Origin: Chitinophaga sp.
Lineage (GTDB): Bacteria > Bacteroidota > Bacteroidia > Chitinophagales > Chitinophagaceae
NCBI RefSeq assembly: GCF_017745275.1
Contig: NZ_JAGHZS010000011.1
Span: 62,001 to 126,000 of the forward strand
Reading direction: 5' to 3'
DNA: 64,000 nucleotides
The notes beneath the pieces are model-generated. The model did not search any database. It saw nothing but the letters and a program-made list of their open reading frames with translations, and was not told where the DNA came from. The translations under genes and the position numbers were made by a program. Numbering within the stretch: position 1 is the first letter of the stretch; every line of letters begins with the position of its first letter. This document shows, in pieces, positions 1 to 8,494 of the stretch.

Positions 1-99
1 TAATCCCCCAATGTCATTTTCATCAGGATAAAATTTTTCGCTCCACTCTTCAAACGGGTAATGTGATTTTACCGCTGCTAATCTGTCCGCGTAGGTCAT
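1..99 (-). CDS. Unrecognised protein, N-terminal 33 residues only
   Basis: An ATG on the minus strand at 97-99 opens a frame that stays open to the window edge. It encodes 33 residues beginning MTYADRLAAVKSHYPFEEW. A purine-rich AAAAGGAACA sits directly upstream of the ATG and could be a ribosome binding site. The gene lies 46 bp downstream of the next minus-strand gene and may share its transcript. Too little is visible to assign a family. Confidence 0.5.
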   Translation of the reverse strand, partial: MTYADRLAAVKSHYPFEEWSEKFYPDENDIGGL

Positions 100-145
100 T
101 GTTCCTTTTTTTGAGGGGGCAAATATAGGGGATATTCTGTTGGTG

Positions 146-964
146 TTACTGTTTATCGTTATAAAGTCTGGCTACGATCCCCATACTACATCCTGCGCAG
201 GTAACCACTGGTGCATTTCTTTGCCGGATATACCTGTATAACTTATCATTGAAGCTGTCTATAGTCACTCCTTTTTCAATAAGCATATCAATAGCTGCGA
301 CGCCCAAAGCCTGCTCTTCACAGCATAGGCTTTGCAGCATTCCCCTAATTTCCGGTAGAGGGTCTGCTTTAGCTACCAGTTCCTCAATATTTTTTCTACC
401 GTCTGTTTTGAGATCAAAAAAGCCACATCTCATCCCGTATACTCTATCAGCAGAGATCTCAACGGCAATATCGCTTATCGTCTTTCGCGAGCGGTAAAAT
501 TTATTTCGTATATCCAGGAAGTCTTGCACAGCAGCATCATTATAATGAATGGCCTTTACGGTGCTATCTGCCTCCAGAAATCCGGGGCCTTGCGCAAATG
601 CACTTTCCGTAAAACAAACGGCACTGAACAGGATACTATCGTTCCGGGTTAATAAGTTAATAAAAAAGTTGTTGGGATACAATCGTAGCACAATCCGCTG
701 ATGATAAACATCTCCGTGAAGTTGCCGGTTTAATGGCGTTCCTACTCCACTGTTGGACATTAATATTCCATTGCGGCTATTGATATTGACTAACGGATCA
801 TTCTTCAACAATCCATTCAATAGTTGCATTAAACCAGTTTTAGTGTCCGCCTTCCACACCGCCATATTCACCACATCAAAATCTTTCTTAGCAAAGTGTT
901 GGCTATAGGCAGACACACACAACGCCAGCATTAAGTTGGCCAGTATAAGGATACGGGATAACAT
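146..964 (-). CDS. Secreted protein of unknown function
   Basis: A 272-residue protein starting with a clear signal peptide: MLSR, a hydrophobic stretch to about residue 18, then a likely cleavage after SAYSQ. The mature part has no motif I recognise. It carries several cysteines, including CC near residue 215 and CAGC near residue 256, which suggests disulfides or metal binding in the periplasm. It starts 7 bp after the stop of the upstream gene at 972, so the two are probably co-transcribed. The start is an ATG. I cannot name a family. Confidence 0.6.
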   Translation of the reverse strand: MLSRILILANLMLALCVSAYSQHFAKKDFDVVNMAVWKADTKTGLMQLLNGLLKNDPLVNINSRNGILMSNSGVGTPLNRQLHGDVYHQRIVLRLYPNNFFINLLTRNDSILFSAVCFTESAFAQGPGFLEADSTVKAIHYNDAAVQDFLDIRNKFYRSRKTISDIAVEISADRVYGMRCGFFDLKTDGRKNIEELVAKADPLPEIRGMLQSLCCEEQALGVAAIDMLIEKGVTIDSFNDKLYRYIRQRNAPVVTCAGCSMGIVARLYNDKQ

Positions 965-971
965 ATCAGTA

Positions 972-1490
972 CTATTTAAAATCAGGTATTTCTCCCGGCT
1001 TCAATTCTCTTCCCCGCCGCTGCTCTGCTGCAGCCATCGCTTCTGCAGATAATGGCTTAAATCCTTTGGGTGCTTTATTTGCCGGGCCTTTATAAATGCC
1101 AATAAAGGATTTTGATATATTGCGTCGTGTAACGGGGTCGGTGGTACGAAAATATTGAGGATACCAACCCTGCACCTGCCTTGTATCCGGTAATGGCTTC
1201 TTTGCTGCCTTTTCCCGGTTGGCTAATATTTTTTCCAGGGAGATGTGACTGATATCAGTTGCTGAAAAGAAATATACTTTTCGCCCCCTGAGCGATTGGC
1301 CAGCACTACTCTTAAACACGCCGGCATGGTGCCATTCCCTTGCAAATATTTCCAGCTCTTTTGCCGTGATTTTTGTATTGAACTGCTTCGATAGCAAAGT
1401 TGCTACCTCACCGGCTTTCAGCAAACCCTTATCTTCTGCGTCCTGGTAATTTTCAGACTTCCCCTGCCGTAGGTAATCACTCATTTTCAT
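972..1490 (-). CDS. Unrecognised cytoplasmic protein, about 172 residues
   Basis: The frame extends to a TTG at 1505, but the first ATG is at 1490 (MKMSDYLRQGK), with a second ATG two codons later; I chose 1490. There is no signal peptide or membrane segment. The region around residues 30-60 (GEVATLLSKQF and KITAKELEIF) looks like a small helical, possibly DNA-binding-like unit. The C-terminal third is rich in Lys, Arg and Ala. It sits 27 bp after the antiporter gene and 7 bp before the secreted protein at 146-964, all on the minus strand. No family is assigned. Confidence 0.55.
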   Translation of the reverse strand: MKMSDYLRQGKSENYQDAEDKGLLKAGEVATLLSKQFNTKITAKELEIFAREWHHAGVFKSSAGQSLRGRKVYFFSATDISHISLEKILANREKAAKKPLPDTRQVQGWYPQYFRTTDPVTRRNISKSFIGIYKGPANKAPKGFKPLSAEAMAAAEQRRGRELKPGEIPDFK

Positions 1491-1517
1491 GCCGGCAAGA
1501 TACAATTTATTTGCCCA

Positions 1518-3110
1518 CTACAACTGCTCCAGCTTCATGATCAAAATTTCTTCTTCTATGTCTATCAGCTCATGATACTTCCTGATCAGTTCATATTCGG
1601 TATGCGGATTTTTATTGAGCTCGTGTAATACTTTTCGTTGATGCGCTAACATCTTCAGGTATACTTTCTTATACACTTTATGATCTACCGGCTCCGTTTG
1701 ATTGTGCATGGATACCGATTTACGATGTTCCAGGTCTTCCCGCAGTTGCCGCAATGCCGCATTGTCAGCCAGCTCCTTTGCATGATAAGTATCCAGGAAA
1801 TGAATACTCTCCTGTATCAACGCCTCGCGGATGTTGCGTTCCTGTTCCGCCCGCGGCAAATGTTTATCCGGATCTTCCATCTTTACCCACCTGATGAGCA
1901 ACGGCAGGGTAAGTCCCTGTACCACCAGGGTCATTAATATCACCGTGAAAGTGATAAACAACACCAGGTTACGCTGGGGGAATAAAGCACCATTATCCAT
2001 GTATACCGGTATAGACAATGCTGCAGCCAGCGACACCACGCCTCTCATGCCCGCCCAGCCTATAATCAACGGGCCTTTCCAGCCAGGGCGATTATCTGCC
2101 GTGGTAATATAGCGACTGGCAAACACTGTAAAAGCAGAAGCCCCCAATGTAGATAACAAGCGGGTGATGATCAACGTAGCGGTAATGATCAACCCGTATT
2201 TAATCGCCGCTGCAACACTTACGGTACCCAGTTCTTTGATAATAACGGGCAACTCCAGTCCTATCAGCATAAATACCAGTCCATTCAATAAAAATCCCAA
2301 TGTAGACCAAACATTGGCGCCCTGTAATCTGCTTCTGTAAGTAAGGAAACGCTGACTGCGGGCCGACAGGAAAAGTCCGCCACTCACCACCGCCAACACA
2401 CCGGAACCGTGAAATGATTCCGCGGCGATATACATCACATAAGGCGCCGTAAGCGTGAGTACTACGTCCATTTCCGTACTGGTAGGCAGCCAGCGGTGCA
2501 CCACGTAGTACACCAACCCTACCAGCAGCCCTATTCCCACGCCCATCACAATCACCACCACAAAGCTCACTGCTGCCTCATGGAATACAAATACGCCGGT
2601 CATTACCGCTACCTTGGCGAAACCGAATACAATCAAGCTGGATGCATCATTCATCAGGCTTTCTCCCTCCAGGATGGCCGACAGCCGCTTCGGCACCTTC
2701 ACATACTTCAGGATAGTAGTAGCAGACACAGCATCCGGCGGCGATACAATACCGCCCAGCAGGCAACCCAATGCCAGTGAAAAACCCGGAATAAGTGCAT
2801 ACGATACCACCGCCACCACCGTTGAGGTGACAATCACAATCAGGAAAGCAAAACTGAATATCACCCGGCGCCATCGCCAGAACTCCTTCCAGGAAGTATA
2901 CCACGCCGCTTCATACAACAACGGCGGCAAAATAATCAGCAAAATCAGTTCAGGGTTGATTTGTATAGATGGCAGAAAATTAAACCGGCTCAATATGAGG
3001 CCGCCGATCACTAACACAATAGGATAAGCGATCTTCAGTTTCTGCGCCAGCATCACCAGAGAGATAATAATCAGGATCAGGATAATATATTCGATGACGT
3101 TAGTAAGCAT
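1518..3110 (-). CDS. Na+/H+ antiporter, CPA1 (NhaP/YjcE) family
   Basis: An integral membrane monovalent cation/proton antiporter expected to exchange cytoplasmic Na+ for external H+ for pH and sodium homeostasis. About twelve hydrophobic segments fill residues 1-410, followed by a charged cytoplasmic tail of about 110 residues rich in Glu and Lys. Family-typical stretches are visible: LILPPLLYEAAW early, GGIVSPPDAVSA, and EGESLMNDASSLI with the conserved ND pair of the ion-binding site; GWAGMRGVVSLAAA follows later. The frame extends upstream to 3158, but the ATG at 3110 (MLTNVIEYI) fits the first membrane helix better. Length of about 530 residues is normal for the family. Confidence 0.9.
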   Translation of the reverse strand: MLTNVIEYIILILIIISLVMLAQKLKIAYPIVLVIGGLILSRFNFLPSIQINPELILLIILPPLLYEAAWYTSWKEFWRWRRVIFSFAFLIVIVTSTVVAVVSYALIPGFSLALGCLLGGIVSPPDAVSATTILKYVKVPKRLSAILEGESLMNDASSLIVFGFAKVAVMTGVFVFHEAAVSFVVVIVMGVGIGLLVGLVYYVVHRWLPTSTEMDVVLTLTAPYVMYIAAESFHGSGVLAVVSGGLFLSARSQRFLTYRSRLQGANVWSTLGFLLNGLVFMLIGLELPVIIKELGTVSVAAAIKYGLIITATLIITRLLSTLGASAFTVFASRYITTADNRPGWKGPLIIGWAGMRGVVSLAAALSIPVYMDNGALFPQRNLVLFITFTVILMTLVVQGLTLPLLIRWVKMEDPDKHLPRAEQERNIREALIQESIHFLDTYHAKELADNAALRQLREDLEHRKSVSMHNQTEPVDHKVYKKVYLKMLAHQRKVLHELNKNPHTEYELIRKYHELIDIEEEILIMKLEQL

Positions 3111-3178
3111 ATGGTAGCGGTATACATACAAGATAAAAAAAACGTTCCTGTTAATCAACAGGCAGCATCATAAGATTG

Positions 3179-3211
3179 TTGGAAAAAGCCCATTGCAACT
3201 TATTATATTTG
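3179..3211 (+). promoter_or_regulatory. Bacteroidota-type promoter for the thioredoxin gene
   Basis: TATATTTG at 3204-3211 matches the Bacteroidota -7 element TAnnTTTG. A TTG at 3179-3181 lies 22 bp upstream, within the usual spacing for the -33 element. The ATG of the downstream gene is 67 bp further on. Confidence 0.5.
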
Positions 3212-3277
3212 TTAGCACCGGCCATTATTTTCTGCCCGGAAAAAATGTCCCGGCATACATCTTATAAGTAAACACGT

Positions 3278-4549
3278 ATGAAAACAAGCCTGGCCTTCCT
3301 GATTTTCTGCTGTATCACCGGATTTTCGTTTGCGCAACATTCTCCGGATACCGGTATTCACTTCTTCAAGGGTACTTACGCCGCCTTACTACAGGAAGCG
3401 CAACTACAGCATAAAATGATTTTTATTGACGTATACACCGACTGGTGCGGCCCTTGCAAAGGAATGGACAAATTTATTTTTCCCTTACAGGAAGTGGGCA
3501 ATAAATATAATCCCCGTTTTCTGAATTATAAACTGAATGCAGAGAAAGGCGAAGGTATTCAGCTCGCTAAAAAATTCAATATCACGGCCTACCCTACTTT
3601 CCTGTATCTCAACAGCAACGGCTACCTGGTACATAAAGTAATCGGAGAAAGAGATGCACCGGTATTCATCAGCCAGGTGGATAAAGTGATGGAGCTGGCC
3701 AACGATAAAAACCAGCTGGGTAACCTGGAAGCTGCCTTTACGGCGGGCAACCGGGAACCTGCGTTTCTGCGCACGTACATCATGCAGCAATTCAGTTTGA
3801 ATATAGATAACAGCCACACCTTTGATGCGTGGCTCAAAGTTGTACCGGCTGCCAAATTAAAAAAAGAGCCACAGTTACTGTTCATTGGCCGGTATCTGAA
3901 AGGAACTAACACCAATGCGCTGGCATGGATCATGCAACACTATGCGCAACTCAGCGATACTGCCAAAGCCATAGTGACACCCCGTCTTTTTTATGAAGTT
4001 GCTGAAAGAGCTATCCCGGTAGCACTCCGGGACAAAAATATAGCAACACTACAGCCTTTAATCAGCTATGTGCAGCAACTCGGCACCGCCAACCAGCAAC
4101 AGGAATCGTATATGAATCGTATTTATTTAATGTACGCCGGCCTGACAAAAGACACGGCCCTGCTGAAGAAGAACGGTTATATCATGGTAGGGAACCTGAT
4201 GGAATTAACAATAGACAGTATTCACGCGGAAGACGCCCGCCGCTATACACAAATAATGGCGCCGTTTCTGTCCGGTGCGCAGGACAGCACCAAAGTGCCT
4301 GATTTCCAGGAACAGAAAGCATTAGTGGTAAATACTTATTCGAGAGATATCTACATGCGGCTGTTTACAGCCGCATCGGCTTTTGGCAATACCCTCCACC
4401 GTGGAGATAAAGCGCTGGAAGATGCGCTCCAATGGGCTACCCGGGCTGATCAACTGATACCCAATATTAAAGAAAACACCACGTTAATCATGCAATTGAA
4501 AAGTGCCATGCAGTATAAAGCGTCTATTTCTTCATCGGGTGATCACTGA
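3278..4549 (+). CDS. Secreted thioredoxin-fold protein
   Basis: A 423-residue exported protein with a signal peptide ending near residue 19 (FSFAQ). Residues 25-140 form a thioredoxin fold with the redox motif WCGPC near residue 57, preceded by IFIDVYTD, and a cis-proline loop in TAYPTFLYL. This is the DUF255/thioredoxin_7-like arrangement common in periplasmic or surface proteins of this phylum. The remaining 280 residues are helical, without a recognisable domain. It probably reduces or isomerises disulfides in the periplasm; the partner is unknown. It stands alone, with its own promoter and a shared terminator after it. Confidence 0.85.
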   Translation: MKTSLAFLIFCCITGFSFAQHSPDTGIHFFKGTYAALLQEAQLQHKMIFIDVYTDWCGPCKGMDKFIFPLQEVGNKYNPRFLNYKLNAEKGEGIQLAKKFNITAYPTFLYLNSNGYLVHKVIGERDAPVFISQVDKVMELANDKNQLGNLEAAFTAGNREPAFLRTYIMQQFSLNIDNSHTFDAWLKVVPAAKLKKEPQLLFIGRYLKGTNTNALAWIMQHYAQLSDTAKAIVTPRLFYEVAERAIPVALRDKNIATLQPLISYVQQLGTANQQQESYMNRIYLMYAGLTKDTALLKKNGYIMVGNLMELTIDSIHAEDARRYTQIMAPFLSGAQDSTKVPDFQEQKALVVNTYSRDIYMRLFTAASAFGNTLHRGDKALEDALQWATRADQLIPNIKENTTLIMQLKSAMQYKASISSSGDH

Positions 4550-4603
4550 TACGTATCATCCGTTCGTCTTTATCATACTTGCTGACGGGAATTTCTTTCC
4601 AAA

Positions 4604-4644
4604 TAAAAAAGATCGTCTCACGCCCGTTGAGACGATCTTTTTTT
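4604..4644. terminator. Bidirectional intrinsic terminator
   Basis: A perfect 14-bp stem (AAAAGATCGTCTCA at 4607-4620 with its complement at 4628-4641) around a 7-nt loop is flanked by A-runs on the left and T-runs on the right. It can therefore end transcription from both convergent genes, the thioredoxin on the plus strand and the NmrA oxidoreductase on the minus strand. Confidence 0.9.
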
Positions 4645-4649
4645 AACAA

Positions 4650-5489
4650 CTATGCGTTCCACACACCGGCGCCGGCAGCAGTTTCCGCATAGGTACTAAA
4701 ATCTTTCGGTGCTCTGCCCAGTGCGCGTTGTACACCATCTGCGAGATAGGTATTACGACCGTCCAACACCTCGGTGAATAAGTAGCTGATCAGCCAGATC
4801 ATATCTTCCGGCACCTGGTATTCCAGCATCATGCCTTTATATTCTTCCATTGTCAGCTGCTGATAGATCAATGGTTTGCCGGTAGCGCGGGCTACATCCG
4901 CTACTGCTTCTGCAAAAGTCATTAAACGGGGACCAGTGAGCTCATATAATTGCCCGGCGTGACCTTCTTCTGTGAATGCAGCAACTGCTACATCTGCAAT
5001 ATCATCCGCATCTACAAACGGCTCTACTACGTTACCTGCAGGCAGGGCCACATGGCCTGCCAGGATGGGGTCCAGCAAATAACCTTCACTAAAGTTCTGG
5101 CTAAACCAGGCAGCGCGTAAGATGGTCCAGTCGATACCGGCATTCATCACGACGTCTTCCGCCGCCTGTGCTTCTTTTTCTCCACGCCCCGACAGCAATA
5201 CAATGTGACGGATGCCTTTTTCTACCGCGACTTTTGTAAATGCCTGCACGGTTTTCAAAGCACCAGGTACCGCTAGGTCGGGCTGATAGCTGAGATATAC
5301 GGCATCCATCCCGGCTAATGCAGGTCCCCAGGTAGTAGCATCTTCCCAGTCGAAAGCAGGCGAACCACTGCGGGAGCCAATACGTACGGGCCATCCCGCT
5401 GCTTTTAATTTTGCTGCTACCCTGCTACCTGTTTTACCGGTGCCACCTAATACTAATACATTGGAAGGAATATTCTTTTTCGTTTTCAT
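4650..5489 (-). CDS. NmrA-like NAD(P)-binding oxidoreductase
   Basis: An atypical short-chain dehydrogenase of the NmrA/quinone-reductase-2 type (279 residues from the chosen start). The Rossmann glycine motif is VLGGTGKTGSRVA near residue 15, and the conserved DAVYLSYQP and ILRAAWFSQNF segments follow. The C-terminal EEYKGMMLEYQVPE region is usual in this group, whose members bind NADPH as sensors or reduce quinones or azo compounds. The frame extends to 5543, but the ATG at 5489 (MKTKKNIP) leaves a short leader after a good promoter. Substrate unknown. A second, distant NmrA-type gene lies at 34599-35471. Confidence 0.8.
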   Translation of the reverse strand: MKTKKNIPSNVLVLGGTGKTGSRVAAKLKAAGWPVRIGSRSGSPAFDWEDATTWGPALAGMDAVYLSYQPDLAVPGALKTVQAFTKVAVEKGIRHIVLLSGRGEKEAQAAEDVVMNAGIDWTILRAAWFSQNFSEGYLLDPILAGHVALPAGNVVEPFVDADDIADVAVAAFTEEGHAGQLYELTGPRLMTFAEAVADVARATGKPLIYQQLTMEEYKGMMLEYQVPEDMIWLISYLFTEVLDGRNTYLADGVQRALGRAPKDFSTYAETAAGAGVWNA

Positions 5490-5506
5490 GCTTATTTTCT
5501 TTTTGA

Positions 5507-5514
5507 CAAAACTA
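5507..5514 (-). promoter_or_regulatory. Promoter -7 element for the NmrA-like gene
   Basis: The minus strand reads TAGTTTTG here, matching TAnnTTTG, 17 bp upstream of the chosen ATG at 5489. No -33 TTG at normal spacing is obvious. Confidence 0.45.
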
Positions 5515-5610
5515 AGACGGCCTGCCCCCGGGAAATAGAACAAAACCGACAGGCACTTATTTTTTTTGTTACCAGAAAATCTATCGCCAAACGATTTGTA
5601 CCTTCCTTAC

Positions 5611-6228
5611 ATGAAAAGGAAAAAGATACCGTTATCGTTTTACCGGCAACCGGATGTGGTCAACATTGCAAAGGAGCTATTGGGAAAAACGCTGGTCACC
5701 AATATAGACGGCATGCGTACATCAGGGGTTATCGTGGAAACGGAGGCCTATGCGGGCGTTACGGACCGGGCGTCCCATGCATGGAATGAGCGGCGTACAA
5801 GCCGTACCGCTGTGATGTATGAGCCGGGCGGCGTAGCCTACGTATACCTTTGTTACGGCATTCACTATCTCTTTAATGTAATTACCCATATGGCCGATAT
5901 GCCGCATGCAGTACTGATCCGGGCACTGGAGCCTGCTGATGGCCTGGAGATAATGAAAGCCCGTTTTGGGAATCAGCCTACACATAATATCACAGCCGGC
6001 CCGGGTAACCTGAGCAAGGCACTGGGCATTGATAACAAGCTTACCGGTGAAAGCCTGAACGGGGCTACTGTTTGGATAGAAGATGCACCCACGCTGCCCG
6101 ATGACCTGATCGTGGCATCTACCCGTGTAGGTGTTGCCTATGCCGGCGAAGATGCCTATCTCCCCTATCGCTTTAACATAAAGAATAATGCGTGGGTGAG
6201 CAAAGGAAAAGGGCTTACAAAAAAATAA
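5611..6228 (+). CDS. 3-methyladenine DNA glycosylase, AAG/Mpg family
   Basis: A 205-residue base-excision repair enzyme that removes alkylated or deaminated purines. The catalytic segment VETEAYAGVTDRASHAW contains the glutamate that activates water. YVYLCYGIHYLFNVIT and GPGNLSKALGI are the other family signatures that line the base-flipping pocket. The open frame begins at a TTG at 5566, but the ATG at 5611 (MKRKKIPLSFY) gives the normal family length and is preferred. It stands between the divergent NmrA gene and the sigma factor at 6317. Another alkylation repair gene, ada, lies 3 kb downstream. Confidence 0.93.
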   Translation: MKRKKIPLSFYRQPDVVNIAKELLGKTLVTNIDGMRTSGVIVETEAYAGVTDRASHAWNERRTSRTAVMYEPGGVAYVYLCYGIHYLFNVITHMADMPHAVLIRALEPADGLEIMKARFGNQPTHNITAGPGNLSKALGIDNKLTGESLNGATVWIEDAPTLPDDLIVASTRVGVAYAGEDAYLPYRFNIKNNAWVSKGKGLTKK

Positions 6229-6316
6229 ATGGACAAAGTGTGATTTTTCAGACGCCCATGCGAATAATGAAGAAAGCAAACAATTTTCTCAACCTGGTTT
6301 CTGACAATTACAACTC

Positions 6317-6826
6317 ATGAATTCCCCTGATAAATCGGATAATTTTCTGGCTGTTATTCAAGCACATAAGGGCATTTTGTATAAAATCGCCCATGCCTAC
6401 TGTAAGGATACAGAAGACAGAAAAGATCTGGTCCAGGAGATTATTGTACAGTTGTGGAAATCGTTTGATAAATATTCTCCTACGTACAAATATTCCACCT
6501 GGATATATCGCATTGCGTTAAATGTCGCTATTTCATTTTATCGCAGGGAGAGCAGGCGAAAATCTGTTGACAGTCCGCTTTCTGATAGTGCCCTGAATAT
6601 GACCGATCACTCCCTTCCGCACGACACTACAGAAAACATTGTTTTTTTGCAGCAGTTCATATCGGAATTGAAAGAATTAGACAAAGCACTGATGCTGCTT
6701 TATCTCGAAGAAAAAAGTTATCAGGAAATTGCCGATATCATTGGGATCTCTGTTAGTAATGTGTCAACAAAAATCAGCAGAATTAAAGCCGCTCTCAAAC
6801 AAAAATTCACCCACCTCAAAACTTAA
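6317..6826 (+). CDS. ECF sigma factor
   Basis: A 169-residue sigma-70 family protein. Region 2 lies at about residues 10-75, with the DLVQEIIVQLWKSF core and the YSTWIYRIALNVA helix used for promoter melting and core binding. Region 4 lies at about residues 110-165, with a helix-turn-helix at SYQEIADIIGISVSNVSTKI. The gene begins with ATG and is followed after only 5 bp by a membrane protein gene, a layout typical of a sigma factor paired with a membrane regulator. No FecR or SusC genes are linked, so this is not a polysaccharide-locus sigma factor. No consensus promoter is visible upstream. Confidence 0.93.
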   Translation: MNSPDKSDNFLAVIQAHKGILYKIAHAYCKDTEDRKDLVQEIIVQLWKSFDKYSPTYKYSTWIYRIALNVAISFYRRESRRKSVDSPLSDSALNMTDHSLPHDTTENIVFLQQFISELKELDKALMLLYLEEKSYQEIADIIGISVSNVSTKISRIKAALKQKFTHLKT

Positions 6827-6831
6827 TTACA

Positions 6832-7473
6832 ATGGAAGACGCAGAAATGATTCATCTCTGGAAAGCCTATGATAAGCGGCTGGAAGAATACCTGTCATTC
6901 AACAGGCAAAACGCAGCAGACATTACACACATGAAAGTGCAGTCGGCCCTGGCTTCCATGACACCACTTAAAATATTCGCTGTAATGGCCGGTATAATAT
7001 GGGTAATTTTGGTAGACAGTATACTCATCCACACATTCCGTAGCGCCAGTTTCTTTTTCCTGGCCTCAGCAGGCATACAGGTACTGCTAACCAAACTGGC
7101 CATCGGCATCTATCTCTATCAGTTAATATTAATCCAGCGGGTAAACATCAATGCGCCCATATTGGAAACACAGGAGAAGTTGTGCCAGTTAAGGTCTTCT
7201 ACTCTCTGGTGCGCCCGGTTATTGTTCCTGCAGCTTCCTTTATGGACTACCTTTTACTGGAATCAAAGCATGTTGTATAATGGGAATGTATGGTTATACC
7301 TCCTGCAGGCAGTCGTAACAGGGGCTTTCACATGGGCGGCCATCTGGTTGTTTGTAAATATCAGGTATGAAAACCGGGACAAGAAATGGTTCCGCCTTAT
7401 TTTCAGCGGCAAAGAATGGAATCCCGTGATCAGGGCGATGGAACTGTTACAACAGGTAACAGCATACCGATAG
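6832..7473 (+). CDS. Membrane protein, putative partner of the adjacent sigma factor
   Basis: A 213-residue protein with a soluble N-terminus of about 45 residues (MEDAEMIHLWKAYDKRLEEY), then four hydrophobic segments at roughly 47-66, 70-98, 120-142 and 147-172, and a charged C-terminal tail. It starts 5 bp after the ECF sigma gene, so the two are surely co-transcribed. Its cytoplasmic N-terminus with its helical LWKAYDKRLEEYLSFN stretch could bind the sigma factor. It lacks a recognisable zinc-type anti-sigma motif, so a regulatory role is inferred from position only. Confidence 0.65.
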   Translation: MEDAEMIHLWKAYDKRLEEYLSFNRQNAADITHMKVQSALASMTPLKIFAVMAGIIWVILVDSILIHTFRSASFFFLASAGIQVLLTKLAIGIYLYQLILIQRVNINAPILETQEKLCQLRSSTLWCARLLFLQLPLWTTFYWNQSMLYNGNVWLYLLQAVVTGAFTWAAIWLFVNIRYENRDKKWFRLIFSGKEWNPVIRAMELLQQVTAYR

Positions 7474-7561
7474 GGAATTATTATCTGGCGGCAGTCGTTA
7501 GAAACGCCTGGCTGGTTGCTTTCTTTAGCGTATTTACCAGCTGCCGCCAAACATTTTATGA

Positions 7562-8251
7562 TTAGTGGCTGCTTCCTTCCAAAGTATTGTAATAGGCAAT
7601 CAATTTTGCGAGGTCTGCATCGTTCTTTACGTTTAACCGCTCTTTACGAATGTACTCCTTTAGCGCAGGAATATTACTTCCCAGCGCTTCCAATACAGCG
7701 CTGTCGCTCTTTTTAATCAGCACCGGCGTATTGCCTTTGGCAATAAAATAACACTGGTAGCTGTCTATAGTGCGAACGGTAGTAGCAGAATTATATGCTT
7801 TGTCGTCACGGATTTTTTTCACAATTCTTGTTAACAGTTGTGTTTGGCCGTCCGCCAATACCTGGTAATAAGAGGCTTCTGTGGCATTTTTAAGTGGGGT
7901 GAAACCGTTGCGGTACAACAGTGTGCTGTTATCCTTTCTGTTATTAATGGTAAAGGACTTCACCGGCTGTGTAAACACATTCATTTCGTCTTTATCATTT
8001 TTAAACAGTACCTGGTCTTTCACCTGGTCATACTTGAGGGCTACGCCCTTATAAGCCTTACCATTCACCAGGTCTACATTGCCTATTGCCCAATCATCCT
8101 GTAAATAGGGAGATCCCTGCACATCTATATAACTCTTTTCAAAAACAGGATGGCCATCTCCGCCTTTCGATAACAAAGCAGCTCCATTTTGGGCATATAC
8201 ATGGGTGAAGGTCACCGTCAATAAGCAGGCAATTAAAAACCAGGATTTCAT
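7562..8251 (-). CDS. Secreted protein of unknown function
   Basis: A 229-residue protein with a signal peptide (MKSWFLIACLLTVTF, cleavage probably after VYAQ at residue 21). The mature part has repeated short strands such as DWAIGNVDLVNGKAY and GVALKYDQVKDQVLF, suggesting a small beta-rich fold in the first half, followed by a charged helical C-terminus (IPALKEYIRKERL). No catalytic motif is visible. It is convergent with the sigma/membrane-protein pair. Similar proteins of this size are common in the phylum, but I cannot attach a function. Confidence 0.6.
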   Translation of the reverse strand: MKSWFLIACLLTVTFTHVYAQNGAALLSKGGDGHPVFEKSYIDVQGSPYLQDDWAIGNVDLVNGKAYKGVALKYDQVKDQVLFKNDKDEMNVFTQPVKSFTINNRKDNSTLLYRNGFTPLKNATEASYYQVLADGQTQLLTRIVKKIRDDKAYNSATTVRTIDSYQCYFIAKGNTPVLIKKSDSAVLEALGSNIPALKEYIRKERLNVKNDADLAKLIAYYNTLEGSSH

Positions 8252-8494
8252 GGTAAGCGTTTTAACAATTTAGGAGGCTAAAATACAAAAGAGCTGCAGG
8301 TATTCCATATCCATTACCGTTATGGTGTCTTTTGGTAGATATACAACCGTGCCACTGCTATTATGCTGCAGCCGGCAAACCAGCGCCCGGTGAACATTCA
8401 TGTTGCACCGGTTTTCATTTGCGTACAAGACCATAAATTGGTTCCTGATTTTCAACCACATACTTTATCTTTACAAGATATACACCAGCATACC

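Noticed and set aside
5566..5610. N-terminal extension of the 3-methyladenine glycosylase from a TTG codon
   Set aside because: The ATG at 5611 gives the family length, and the extension has no family similarity.
7486..7549. Inverted repeat TGGCGGCAG/CTGCCGCCA between two convergent genes
   Set aside because: The 46-bp loop is large and no T-run follows, so it is not a credible terminator.
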